64,000 bases of DNA, from positions 61,911,397 through 61,975,396 of the forward strand of contig NC_134414.1 of NCBI RefSeq assembly GCF_030867145.1. Reading direction: 5' to 3'. Each line of letters opens with the position of its first letter. Position 1 is the first letter of the stretch. The position numbers and the translations under genes were made by a program. Source of the stretch: Opisthocomus hoazin. Lineage: Eukaryota; Chordata; Aves; Opisthocomiformes; Opisthocomidae. This document shows positions 12,601 to 24,239 of the stretch, piece after piece. The notes beneath the pieces were generated by a model. The model had not been told where the DNA came from. It searched no databases and worked only from the letters and a program-made list of their open reading frames with translations.

Positions 12601-12987
12601 ATGTATGTAAGTGGGGTGAGCCAGAGTTTATGAGGAGCTTCTTCAGGGGGAAAATGAATCAGTCCAGGATTTTCAGGAAGGATTCCAGGCTAAGCTCGAG
12701 CTTACTAACTCAGGAAGAATGTAAATTAGAGTGTACTTACCAGGCAGGGAAATCCTGGGATGGGAGTCCGGTTCTCCAGCCGGGGAGGGCGTCCGTGGCG
12801 GCAGCGCTGCACGGCGGGCAAAGCAGGCGTTTTCCAGCAACAGGGGCGACACGAACGGCGCACGCAGTCGGTAACGTTTGGCACGGCGATGCCAGGGCCA
12901 GTCGGCGGTTAAAAGGCAGCCTTACGGGTACCTCCAGGCAGGACCCAGCGCCATGGGGTCAGTGGCTGCCGAGCGCGTTTCCCAGGG
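9645..12987. other. Intergenic, no gene recognised
   Basis: This is unique sequence with a modestly GC-rich zone (9980-10320) and a CpG-rich patch at 12760-12960 just left of a CR1 insertion. Short frames, for example 10670-10957 and 11662-12018 on the plus strand, show no family resemblance. An AT-rich run with ATT repeats lies at 12518-12545. Confidence 0.5.
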
Positions 12988-13230
12988 AATCACACAATCA
13001 CAGAATGTTCGGGGTTGGAAGGGACCTCTGTGGGTCATCTAGTCCAACCCCCCCTGCAGCAGGGTCACCTACAGCAGGCTGCACAAGACCTTGTCCAGGT
13101 GGGTCTTGAATGTCTCCAGAGAAGGAGACTCCACAGCCTCCCTGGGCAGCCTGTTCCAGTGTTCCGTCACCCTCAGAGGGAAGAAGTTCTTCCTCATGTT
13201 CAGACGGAACTTCCTATGCTTCAGTTTGTG
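12988..13230 (-). mobile_element. CR1 LINE 3' fragment
   Basis: Read on the minus strand, it encodes only the last 50 or so residues of CR1 ORF2 ([18 protein letters not shown] to LCSLL), then the 3' UTR with tctagatgacccacagaggtcc and the octamer tail at 12988-13005. It is truncated at about 13230, where unrelated sequence begins. Confidence 0.93.
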
Positions 13231-15875
13231 CGGAGACGGGCCAAGGGACACATGTGCCTCTTGCAGAAGGGAAAAGTGACACTCGGCTCCTCTCCGAGAA
13301 GCCGTCACGGCGGCCAGCCACTGGCCGGTCCACAAAACTTCGGGCAGGTACTTTTCCCTTTGCTCCATCTAAAAGGTCGTCCTGCTGCCTGGCTGGAAGG
13401 GCTCTGGAAACCGGGAACAAACCGTCTCCTCGTTCTGAAAATTTGCTGCAGCTGTGAAAAAAGCTGCATTTACCAGGCCTGATAAGCTACGTTTTCGTGG
13501 CTTTCCTCTGCATTAGAGAGGCTGTTAATAAAAAACAATATTTAGTATCATATTGTATTACATATTTTTCTATACAGTGCATTTAGTATCATAGTGTAAT
13601 AAATAATAATATTTATAATAAATAATAGTACATTTTCCAGTGATCACAAAAAGGAGCCTTTACTGTCATAAAACTACAACAGGGGACGTGAAAAGAGCCC
13701 CACGTTCCGGTTTGCAGCACCAACACTGCTCCACTTTATTGGGACCAAAGTAGAAGTCTTCCCATCGCCCCAATTCCTGGATTTTGTCAATGAATTCGTC
13801 TCTGAAGGGAAAATCTGGTCGCTGAAGAACCTGACCAAGAAATGGCATTACACCTGAGCGTAGGACTAGGATTAGAGACTAACGAACAAGGCAGACAGTC
13901 CTTTCTTTAAAGGCAGTTGTGTATAAGCATGTACCAGGAAACAAAAGAAACTTAATTGACGGTAAGAGCAGCAGATGAGAGGTGTAAGTTGCTTTCTTCT
14001 TATGACACTTAACAAATGCTACGAATATATTCTATTTTCATATCACTCATACTAATTTCCTGAACACATAATGTGGTCTGTTTTTTCTTATGCTGTAGAT
14101 GAATAGTTCTCCTCAGTTTTTTTATTATTTTTTGTGGTTTTTGATTTTTTCTTCTTCCGTTGATTTCATAATGTGATATACCTGTAATAAGCAGTTGTCC
14201 TCTCTGAAATCTTTCTTGATAAACAATACATATGAATCATCATTTTTCAACCTTGTTCTGAACCATTTCAAAATTAATAGACTAATTAGTAACCTGGTAA
14301 ATTATTACCATAACCATTTTAAAAAAACCAACCACTTTGGTGTGGCCAGAAATTGCTATTGAGATAATATCCATGACAGTCTTTTGCAACCCTCTGCCAC
14401 AACCCAAGACATGAAAGCTTCCCTGCTATGTGCTGAAGCACGCTCTTGTGGTAGGACTCAGAGTGCCAACTATGAAACGGTGACTCACGTTCCCCGGGAT
14501 CCGGCGATCCTCTCCTCGAATATTTCACATAGCTGGATCCCTAGTCACCCTGCCTAACTCGAGGCGCCTGGCTGGGATCTGTGGGGAGGTGCAGGCGCAA
14601 GTCCTCACCCCACCGAAGGTGCCTGGGGTGCCAAAACTCCTCCAAGAGGCATCCCAGTACAGGGACGCACCCGGCCTGAACTGGGACATATATTCAGGTG
14701 CTGGGTAGAGGCAGGGCCACACCAGCTGTGGGCTAGCTAAATTTCACTGGCTTTTTCTGCTTTTGCAGTGCTGGATATCCCTCTCCTGGTACTCTGTCCA
14801 GCCCCTGTCCTGGCTTTTTCCATCTTTCTGGAGTTCTAAATCTTCAGTGACACCGGTGTCCGCATTAGTGCGATGCCACCGAGGGATATTTTTAATGCTG
14901 CCAAAGCAGGATGACAGCCACTGTGTGGTGATCCTATATCCAGCTGCATCTTCAGTCTCTCCCCACTACCCAGGGTGTTAACCAGATTATGCTTCTATCC
15001 GTCTTGCGCAAGATGAATATTTCTAAACTGGCTATCCCAGTCTCACAGTCTGCAGCACTATCTGTGTCCGCAGCATGCATATTTTAATTTAGTCTCCCAC
15101 TCTTCAGGAGTGATTCTTCTTTACCCTTCCCCAGGCAGCCTCTCTGGAGGTGCCCTTTCCTATTACACCTTCTCAGACTCTCATCTTTAAATCTACGTGC
15201 AGGAGGGTGAAGGGGATCTCCCCTCGGATGGTGACATGCTTCTGCCCGCTTAGGTCTCCTCCATGTACCACTCGGTGCTGCAACTATTTTAAGTTGCTCA
15301 CCTTCTGTTCTAGCACGGGGCTGAAACCCTCCCACCAGCCCCGCTGTGTTTCCACAGGCACAGCAGCATCGGTGGCACGATGAAACATGAGCTCTGCCTC
15401 CAACATGGTCCTCGCCCCATTACCGCCAGGAGCGACCCCACCTCCCGCTCAAGCCATCACAAAAATGACAGCTTTCTGGTCATGTCCTTCATGGTGCCGT
15501 GGCTTCGCCCTCCTGTTGGTTTCGCTGCTGAAAGCCCAGTGTATCTCAGTAGTGGCATCCCATGTGCCGCGAGAAGTCTTCCTGCAGTGCTTTATAGTAT
15601 TTGCCACTGTTTTGTGACTTCTTGGTTGTAAATTGAGCAGGAAATTGCATTTTTTTTCCCTCCAATATATGTAATCCATTTAATCAGGCTGCAACTCTCT
15701 TTTTGGTGTTTTCTGTGTTTTTTAAAAAAATAATTTCCACTGATCGTCTCTACAAAATAAAAAAAAAAATCATCCTTTCTCAATACAGCAGCTGTTTTTT
15801 CCCATGTAACCTGCCTTCCTCTTTAAGAAATCAAACAATTTCTAGTATTTACACTGAAAACTCATGTAACTATAC
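13231..15875. other. Intergenic, no confirmed gene
   Basis: It holds the unidentified frame at 13.7 kb, a strongly AT-rich zone at 13520-13640 with atttagtatcata repeated twice about 40 bases apart, and otherwise unique sequence. No CR1 copy is evident. Confidence 0.5.
13653..13875 (-). other. Unidentified protein-like reading frame (about 70 codons), possible exon or gene relic
   Basis: On the minus strand a frame is open from about 13875 (after a TAG) to a TGA ending at 13666, with an ATG at 13848. The peptide from that ATG begins MPFLGQVLQRPDFPFRDEFI and later has RWEDFYFGPNK and QCWCCKPERG. The composition looks like a folded protein: few low-complexity runs, aromatic residues and charged residues spaced as in a helix-strand domain, and codons not biased to local base composition. 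It sits in AT-rich DNA and is not part of CR1. I do not recognise the family. A splice-like cgctcag precedes the ATG by a few bases. It could be an isolated exon, a retrocopy fragment, part of an old mobile element, or chance. Confidence 0.3.
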
Positions 15876-15876
15876 T

Positions 15877-16002
15877 TTCCTTCCTTCCTTCCTTCCTTCC
15901 TTCCTTCCTTCCTTCCTTCCTTCCTTCCTTCCTTCCTTCCTTCCTTCCTTCCTCCCTTCCTCCCTTCCTCCCTTCCTCCCTTCCTTCCTCCCTTCCTTCC
16001 TC
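15877..16002. repeat. (TTCC)n / (TCCC)n microsatellite, about 125 bp
   Basis: Nearly twenty perfect TTCC units run to about 15950, then mixed TCCC/TTCC units to about 16000. The plus strand is pure pyrimidine and the minus strand pure purine (GGAA), so translated frames give false Lys-Glu-Gly-Arg or Ser-Phe-Leu-Pro repeats. Such polypurine mirror tracts can form triplex DNA and are often length-polymorphic. Confidence 0.97.
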
Positions 16003-17969
16003 TGTCTGTCCACGGCATCCACCTGTCCATCCTCTTTGCCAAGTAAAAAAAACCCTTGCCACCAGATCTCCAGAGCAATTTCTGTCCCCAAGTCCATGCA
16101 CCTAGTGCTACTTCGGACACGCCGGGGCTGCTCACTGGTCCCCAGCTGCTCCTCCAGCCTTCTGCAGCCATGTGTCCCATCAGCCAGCCCCACGTCACAC
16201 TCCCCGGCGTGACAACTGTGGTGCCTTTAGCGGGTAATACGTAGCTGTTTATGTGTACACTCAAGCTGTTTGTATGTACACTCAGTAAGAGAAAACACTT
16301 TCTGTCACAAACTGCACACAAATGCCATACATCATTTCCATCATCAGGTTCCACGCAACCGATGACCGAGGCAGCGATGTCTCTCGCACTCTGTGGCAAT
16401 GGCTCTGGCTAAATTTTCAGCGTTTTTTTCTAGTGGCACGCGGGAGGGATGTTGCCTGATTAATGGGAAGGCTGTTGCTCCTGTGGAATAATGAGATTGG
16501 CAACACAGGTTTCAGATGCTCTCCCGGTATGTGCATTGCACGACATAAAAATTTGGCAAATGAGACCACAGTTACTTGGGGGGTGGGGTGGGGACAGACA
16601 GGATCTTGTTCTAGCGTGTCAGCAGATACAAAATGAGCTGAGCACCTTGCACAGGAAAAGGAGAGGGAGCTGCGACACTGGCAGCAGCTGTCCACCCGCC
16701 TGGAGAGGCTTGGGCTATTGCAGAAGAAAAGGCACTAGAAAGCTCCAGAGGAATTTACCTCAGCTGCATCTCTGGATGGAATAAATCCTCACCCTTCCAA
16801 GTGAGCCAGTCATCAAGCTCCAAAGCAAAGACTGTGCATATCTTCAGCTCCCAGGACTGATTTCCTCCTTCGGCTACCCAGAAATAAGGCTGTCTTGTCA
16901 GGATTTCTATCCTGAGTCCTTCCTTTCATACCACTTGAGGAAGAAACCCATCTCTTAATGAGTCAGCCACAGTGTAAGTTTAGTGACTTTAACCCTCCTA
17001 TTGGTTTTCCACAGGCTTACAAAAGCTGATGCATATCCCTCTGGAAACAGATTACCAGGTCTATATGGGCATACTTGCACATCTGTATACCTCCATTGGC
17101 AGCAGCTATGGAGTCAAAGACAAGTGCAGTCACTTCTTGACTGAAGTCTCCGATCCCAACTGCCCCTGTCTTGTGGAGGAGGCTGTCGTGACCTGGAAAT
17201 CTTCACAGGGAAGTCCATGAAAGAAAGCAAAAAAGCCAGGAAGAAAAGTTTGTATGGTGCAAAGCATCCTCCACATTCCCTAGAAAGCACGTGTTGCTCA
17301 CAGCAGGACTGCCATGGAGCAGAAAACATTTGCAAACTTCCCCTGGGGACCTGTGTTGAGCCTCTGCAGAGTCTGGGAGGAAGGAAATAGGAAGGCAGAT
17401 GAGGTTTACAAATTTTTCTTTCAGCTTTCTCTGAATTAGAAGGTGGACGTTTCAATTCAAAGGGATTTACATGTGAATTTAATTCCTTCTCTTGACAGAA
17501 GGTAAATTGTGACCTGGGTAAAGGGGTTTTGCACAACGTCTGCTTCTCCTTCTTCCCTCTTCTCTGGTAGATAAACCTTTGCCTCCCCATGCTCCTGGGG
17601 TTCAACACCAAGATATATCTGCTTGTGGCCACCAGCATTTGGACACTCACAACAGCATTAGGGGAGATTTTGGCGAGCATTATGACCTTCTGGTATTGAA
17701 TATGGAGAAAATAAAGATTGACAGGATAGCACAACTCATACTTACTGCAGGCAGTCCTCAGTATCAAGGGCTGTGGAGGTGTTGAGGTGCCACCTGGGCT
17801 ACCAACTCCATTACGCAACACAGCTGGAGAGAAAAGGCATGGCAGAGAAGATGGCATCAGTGTTTCTGCGTCCTCAAAGGCTATCTGGGAAGAAGGTAAA
17901 CTCTTCCGAGGTCTATTTCAAACCCTGGGCATTGTGTTGCCCACTGTTGACCAAAGGAAAAACAAACAG
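16003..17969. other. Intergenic, no gene recognised
   Basis: This is unique sequence of mixed composition. The longest frame, 17114-17857 on the minus strand (247 codons), has a Ser/Pro/Arg-rich product without family resemblance or a convincing start, and is judged a chance frame. Confidence 0.5.
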
Positions 17970-18600
17970 CCCTGGCTGCCAAGAAGGCCAATGGCATTCT
18001 GGGATGCATCAAGAGGAGTGTGGTCAGCAGGTCGAGGGAGGTTCTCCTTCCCCTCTACTCTGCCCTAGTGAGGCCTCATCTAGAGTACTGTGTCCAGTTC
18101 TGGGCTCCCCAGTTCAAGAAAGATGAAGAGCTACTGGAGAGAGTCCAGCGGAGGGCTACGAGGATGATGAGGGGACTGGAGCATCTCTCCTACGAGGAGA
18201 GGCTGAGGGACCTGGGCTTGTTCAGCCTGAAGAAGAGAAGGCTGCGAGGGGACCTTATAAATGCTTACAAATATCTGAAGGGTGGGTGTCAGGAGGATGG
18301 GGCCAAGCTCTTTTCAGTAGTGCCCAGTGACAGGACAAGGGGCAATGGGCACAAACTGAAGCACAGGAAGTTCCGTCTGAACATGAGGAAGAATTTCTTC
18401 ACTCTGAGGGTGACAGAGCACTGGAACAGGCTGCCCAGGGAGGCTGTGGAGTCTCCTTCTCTGGAGATATTCAAGACCCGCCTGGACAAGGTCCTCTACA
18501 ACCTACTGTAGGTGACCTTGCTTCGGCAGGAGGGTTGGACTAGATGACCCACAGAGGTCCCTTCCAACCCCTACCATTCTGTGATTCTGTGATTCTGTGA
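17970..18600 (+). mobile_element. CR1 LINE fragment, 5'-truncated (GGGACCTCTGTGGG type)
   Basis: It starts within the [14 protein letters not shown] block of CR1 ORF2 and is open from there, with the KKANGIL part in a different frame, to a TAG after LDKVLYNLL at about 18511. The CR1 3' UTR follows, with a tail of three octamers ending at 18600. It is closely similar to the copy at 4058-4652. Endonuclease and reverse-transcriptase core are absent. Confidence 0.94.
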
Positions 18601-21600
18601 ACACCATTGATACACTATGGAACACTTCCTAGCAGGCTTAATTAACATATAAATACACCGAGGGTGCACATGGTGAAACATTTTATTTTTTCAGACTTTG
18701 TAGCTTTCTGTTGTGTTTGCAAATCAGTGTATCTGCATGTCAAAGTGCTATTGTAACACCAGTATGACCAGGTCCCATGATCATCGCACATATGTAAATA
18801 CAGTTTTCGTCCCCAACAAACGAGACCTTTAGGACTGTAGCTCAGCATCTGAGAGCAGCAGGTCATTTGGTGTGTTTAACACCAAAGAAATGTCCTTCAT
18901 GGAGTTGCAACATTGATTTTAAAGCTCTTAATTACAGACCTATCAAGCCCAGGAACAAGGGTTTCATATCTTTCAATCAACTCCAGGAGCCTTCCTGACT
19001 GCAGCAGTGTCTTCAAGAAAGATATCAGAGCTGAATGTGGTCTGAGTGTGGTCACTGGGAGAGCAGCACTGTATTATTCATAGAAATATGGCGGGTATGC
19101 AAACTCATGTTGAGTTTCCAAATTGCATTCAGCTTTTCCAAGAAGTACTCCTGGCATTTTTTTAATTCAGAGAGGAAAGGGACTCCCACAAAGCAGATCA
19201 AAGGGAAAGGGGAGCTTACCACTCAGAGAAAAGATCCTTTCCTCCCTTGTGCCCTTTCAGCATAGGGAAAAGTGACAAACAAGTTCCCGCATTACCCGCG
19301 GCAAGGTAGGCAAAGCACAGTGCCCGAGAGACATCATATCAAAGGGACGAGCCATGAGGCACCGCTCCGTGCCACAAGCGCTGCTCGGCCTCCCTTCACC
19401 CCAGCCGGCACTGGCTCTCCCGGTATTATCTTGCAACAATTTACTTCTATGGGTTGTAATGGGAAGCAAAGACAATCCCTTTCAGGAAGAAGAGAAAGGG
19501 CCCAGGTAAATAAAAGGGCCAAATTACCCGAACGCACCAAGAAGAAACATGAAAGGATGAATTCAAAAGAGTCTGCGTGGCGTACTGGGTTCTGTCATCA
19601 GACGACACCGCTGCCAGCGGCGGCAGGTCAGAGCAACACCTCTCTGCTCAGGGAGTCTGCTGAAATGAAGCCTGGGACGATGGGACTCTCTGTGGAGCCA
19701 AGTGAGCCTTGATGAGTCTCAAGACCAAAATCTCTGTGTTTGGGTGATGCTTTTTCTCCCTCTCCTAATTTTGAAAGAGAATGCTGGGATTCAAAACCAT
19801 GTTTTCTGCTATTGTTTACAGAAAAAAAGGGAATGGCGATGACAAGGTGAAGCAAAAGGAAGAATTTTCTAGAACAGAAGCAGACACGGTGATATATTTT
19901 CCTCCCAGTTGTGTCCTGTAAGCTTGAGCAGCCCCATAGGTGAGGGAAATTTCAGCTGCTCTCTGCAGGGCCCCCAGCCGGGGCAGCTCACCAAGAAATG
20001 CTGTGAGATGGAGCTGGGAAAACAGGCCCAGATCCCTGAGAAAGTCTTGATGGGACCAAGCCTTTATGGCCAATGCTGGGGCAGGTGTGGTGGCCATGGC
20101 CAAGCCCTCAGCCCCCCGGGGGAAGGCATCCCACTGAGAAGCCAGCCTTTCTAAAGAGCTCCCACACAAACAGGCACTTCATCAGTAGGTAGACGCTGGG
20201 CACCAGGGTGTCAGAAAAGCAGGGTAAGGGATGGGTAGGAACATATCAAAGACAATTAGGTGTAAGTAGTTTTTTTTTTCCTAAGTTTTCTCTTCCTCAT
20301 CCTGCAGTGGAAAAATCCTGAGAGATCATGGACGGAGCACAAAACAATGGATAAAGGAGAGGGCTTAATTTATAGGGGAGCTTGAATTTTTAATCCTGTG
20401 CCCCAAAGAAACCACTGCCTAGGCAGCCAAATCCTATCTACAGTGACTAATGAAGGCAGGAGGTACAGCACAGACCCCCACAGCAGCCCCATCTATCTAA
20501 GCTGGTGAATAAGCAGACGCTTCAGCCTTCTCCGCCCAGGAGGCTGAAATTCCCCTCATGAAGGGCCCTCTAACATTAATTGCAGAGACACAACCTGCCT
20601 TTTTATAAGACAAATTAATAATTTCCTTAATCCATCATCAGGAAATGGAAGGCTTTGATGCTTTAATTCCTTTCCTGTGACCATGGCAACAACAAAAAAG
20701 GAGGGGATGTGTGCGTTAATTTGCTCATCCATGAGAATTTCGGCAAATAGCATGTTGGTGTTCTTTGTCTGTAAGTGAGCCTTTGCTGGAGAGGAATCAA
20801 GAGCATTACAGGAAAGGCGGGTAACAAAACCGAATGGCTGGGACACGATGGCACGATGATGGGAGGGAAGTCAGAGCTAGGCTCTAGGAACCCTACTCCG
20901 GTCAGAAACAAAACGTAGAGGGGCCGTAGCACCGTGATTATTCACCCCAGTCCCGTCATCCTTGAAGGAGAAAAATCAGCTCACAAAAGTGTTGTGCTGG
21001 GGGCATCGAAGCCCACTAACGCTCAGCAAGGGAGACCCGTTAAAATTAGCATGGGTTGGCCTACGTTCTCCAAAAAAAGAAACAGAACAACAGGCCATGG
21101 TTCTTAGTCTGCAGTATAGATAATTCTAGCACTAAAATTGGGTATCGCATAAAAGAGCAGCATATGTATGCATGTGTGCATGTATATACATACATGTGTT
21201 TACGTATACACGTGCATGTGTGTATCCCATGTCCACACCTCACAGCCTAGCGCGTGTTTGCACACACACCACCAGCTGTGAAAGAAGTTTCTAGCACCAG
21301 GACGGCAAATCCTTTTTACGTCGTGCACGACTTGCAGATGCATGGCTAAACGCTGCTTCCCGTGCCAGGGAGTGCACCCACTGCAAAGCGTGCCCGGCTG
21401 CTGCACAGAGCTCATAACCCTCGAACTCACTGGTGTAGGCAAAAACCTCTGCACCCTTTCTTTAGGAGCACAGGCTCACCCCCTGCGTCCACAGCCTCAC
21501 TCCTATAACTCCCATCGGTCAGAGTAACCCATGGCACACTCCCACCAGCCAGGGTTCAAAAGGGACGGCTCACGTATGAAAATGCTCGCAGAGCTGATGC

Positions 21601-21940
21601 TAAAGGTGACTCCACTGCCGGAGCTTACGCCGGTTACTCTGCAGTAAGGAGAGGCTGGATTCCTAACACATGAATCGGGCTGCATGGTCTGAGGGAGGCT
21701 GATTCACCCAAGTTTGACTTTGCCAGAGCTAATGGAGCCAAGGCTTTGCCCAGGTGAAGGTATCGGAGCAAGGATCTACCATGCGTAATCCTCAAATTGA
21801 ATATGCCATCCAGCTGGGAGGAGTCCGCACTCAGCTGCTGTGCGGAGGCCGTGTCTCCTCAGGTCCTTGGCACAAACATTGGTGGTGGGCTGCCTGGTCT
21901 GCTCGGAGGAGATGCATCCCTTGTGCTTGCACTCTTTAGT
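18601..21940. other. Intergenic, no gene recognised
   Basis: This is unique sequence. Apart from an alternating purine-pyrimidine tract at 21161-21225 I see no repeat, CR1 copy or supportable gene. Short frames lack recognisable similarity. Confidence 0.5.
21161..21225. repeat. Alternating purine-pyrimidine tract (TG/CA/TA mixed)
   Basis: About 65 bases consist of interleaved catatg, tgtgcatg, tatacatac and cgtgcatgtg words, almost all alternating purine and pyrimidine and partly self-complementary (atgtatatacatacat). This pattern is prone to Z-DNA or cruciform extrusion. Confidence 0.8.
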
Positions 21941-22390
21941 ATCATAGAATCACAAATCATAGAATCATAAAGGTTGGAAAAGACCTCTAAGATCATCAAG
22001 TCCAACCATGCACCCAACACCACTACGCCTGCTAAACCATATCCCAAAGTGCCACATCTACAGATTTTTTGAACACCTCCAGGGATGGGGACTCCACCAC
22101 CTCCCTGGGCAGCCTGTTCCAATGCCTGACCACTCTTTCAGTAAAGAAATTTTTCCTAATATCCAATCTAAAACTCCCCTGACACAACTTCAGGCCATTG
22201 CCTCTCATCCTATCGCTAGTTACCTGGGAGAAGAGACCAACACCTGCCTCACTACAACCTCCTTTCAGGCAGCTGTAGACAAGCAATAAGGTCCCCCCTC
22301 AGCCTCCTCTTCTCCAGACTGAACAATCCCAGTTTCCTCAGACGCTCCTCATAAGACTTGTTCTCCAGACCCTTCACCAACTTGTACCTC
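21941..22390 (-). mobile_element. CR1 LINE fragment, 5'-truncated (AAGACCTCTAAGATC type)
   Basis: The minus strand encodes the ORF2 C-terminus with the [21 protein letters not shown] and [13 protein letters not shown] wording of a different CR1 subfamily from the one at 4058. A frame break lies near 22287 before the [11 protein letters not shown] block. The 3' tail is ATTCTATG-like octamers at 21941-21970. It is truncated on the 5' side near 22390. Confidence 0.93.
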
Positions 22391-23342
22391 TGGTGTACAC
22401 CCTCTGCTTTCTAACACACACTGTTGGCACACACTCCTCTTTCCAGATGCTGAAGTACCGAAAACACAATAAATGCTGACTAATATCTGCTTTCACAGAC
22501 ATTAAACAAAAACAAGTTTTCACTTTATGGCTGCTGTGGGAGTGTAATGTGATTACAGTTAGGCAGAGGAATACATTCCCAAGTTTCGAACAGGCAAAGA
22601 AGTGTCTAAGGGCACATCTGTATTCAACGCTAAGCACTCTCTGATGAACTTTGTGTACATGAAGCTTAGCTACTGACAGAAGCTGGGACAATTCCCTCCT
22701 CCAGAGAGCAAACCTCGTTTGGCTAAGTCTTTGATTGTCCATGGCGAGACTCGGCTGGTAGGCTTTTTGAAGCTAAATTTTACCAGCTTCATGAAGCAGC
22801 CCTCTTACAGCCTATGCAATCACAGGAGAAAAGGACCTTTGAAAGCCACTGAGGTTGTTCAGCTGCTCCTCAGGGTTTCCTCACCAGGGAGATGCCTCCC
22901 CAAGGATCATTTCCTACACAACTCGATGATTTCTCCAGACAACTGCTGCCTGTTGCATTTTTCTAGATCATTAAAACCCAAGGCAGTATTTTGCCGATAG
23001 CGCTGAGAAATAGGAAATATTTGCTGCAATGCTGCATTTCATAAGGCTGGGGAGAAATTTCCAAAGAGAATTCTTCATCAGTCCTGAACTAATGCAAGTT
23101 TGTTTGCATTCAAAGAGTAAGAAAAGTTGATAAAAAAAGTATCGCACCTCTCAGGGAACCAGAGATACAAAAAGTCCCTAAAATCTTACAGTTCAGAGAT
23201 GGCACTCTCAAATAGCAGTGCAACCTGAAGATGATTTTCTCTCAGAAATATGAAGACCCACATGATATTAAGATACCCGAAAGTGGTTCAGTTATTCTGA
23301 CATAGCAAGCTGAAATTTCCACAACAGAATTACAGTTAAATA
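22391..23342. other. Intergenic, no gene recognised
   Basis: This is unique AT-balanced sequence between two CR1 fragments. No repeats or supportable frames were seen. Confidence 0.5.
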
Positions 23343-23642
23343 GAATCACAGAATCACAGAATGGTAGGGGTTGGAAGGGACCTCTGTGGGTCATCTAGTC
23401 CAACCCTCCTGCCGAAGCAGGGTCACCTACAGCAGGCTGCACTGGACTGCGTCCAGGCGGGTCTTGAATATCTCCAGAGAAGGAGACTCCACAACCTCCC
23501 TGGGCAGCCTGTTCCAGTGCTCCATCACCCTCAGAGGGAAGAAGTTCTTCCTCGTGTTCAGACGGAACTTCCTGTGCTTCAGTTTGTGCCTGTTGCCCCT
23601 TGTCCTGTCGCTGGGCACCACTGAAAAGAGTTTTGCCCCATC
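23343..23642 (-). mobile_element. CR1 LINE 3' fragment (GGGACCTCTGTGGG type)
   Basis: It reads on the minus strand from [20 protein letters not shown] through [19 protein letters not shown] to LCSLL-like QCSLL, then the UTR and two octamers at 23343-23360. It is 5'-truncated at about 23642. Confidence 0.93.
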
Positions 23643-24224
23643 AAATACATTTATCTTTCTCTGTGTGCTTAATCTGAATTGCTTAAAATACATGTGGGCC
23701 CATTTAACCTCGAGGGAACGTTTATTCACTGAAGGTGGCTAGTCACTAACTGGTCCCGCTTCAGCTTAATATCTTGCCTTTTGTACTCCATGCCAGCTCC
23801 AAAACCCAGCTGTAAAAAAGAGTATGCTGGTACCCGTCCATCCGCACAAATCCCAAATGAAGAAGAGTTTGAGCATCTCTACTGGCTATCATTCAGCTGA
23901 GATGCCCATTTCAAAAATCAGATTGCCTACAGAAGATTGGCACACAGGCCTTGGACACCCACTGGGAGAGTGAGCTGGAGTTCTGCGTTAGGAATGCCCT
24001 CCGAATGCCTGTCATACAGAGCGTGAGCCTGTGTAAGACAGGGTTGCTTACAGCAAGGTCTCACGGCGCTGTCATGTTTCTGTGAACTGCAAACAGGGAA
24101 TGAGGGAACCTGTGGGAGTCAGGGCCCTTTTGAGCCAGTGGCAACCTTTGCTTGGCTGTGTGGGAGGACAGAGAGAGGCACAGATGTGTATCTTGTTTAC
24201 TGTTACAGAGATTAGTTTTAGCAC

Positions 24225-24239
24225 ATGTGTGTGTGTGTG
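24225..24239. repeat. (TG)n dinucleotide run
   Basis: About seven uninterrupted TG units lie in intergenic DNA. They are too short to be remarkable but potentially polymorphic. Confidence 0.85.

Noticed and set aside
15842..16399. Lys/Glu/Gly/Arg-repeat protein on the minus strand
   Set aside because: It is the translation of the (TTCC)n microsatellite.
17114..17857. 247-codon minus-strand frame
   Set aside because: No recognisable domain, composition looks random, and it is not supported by neighbouring exon or promoter signals.
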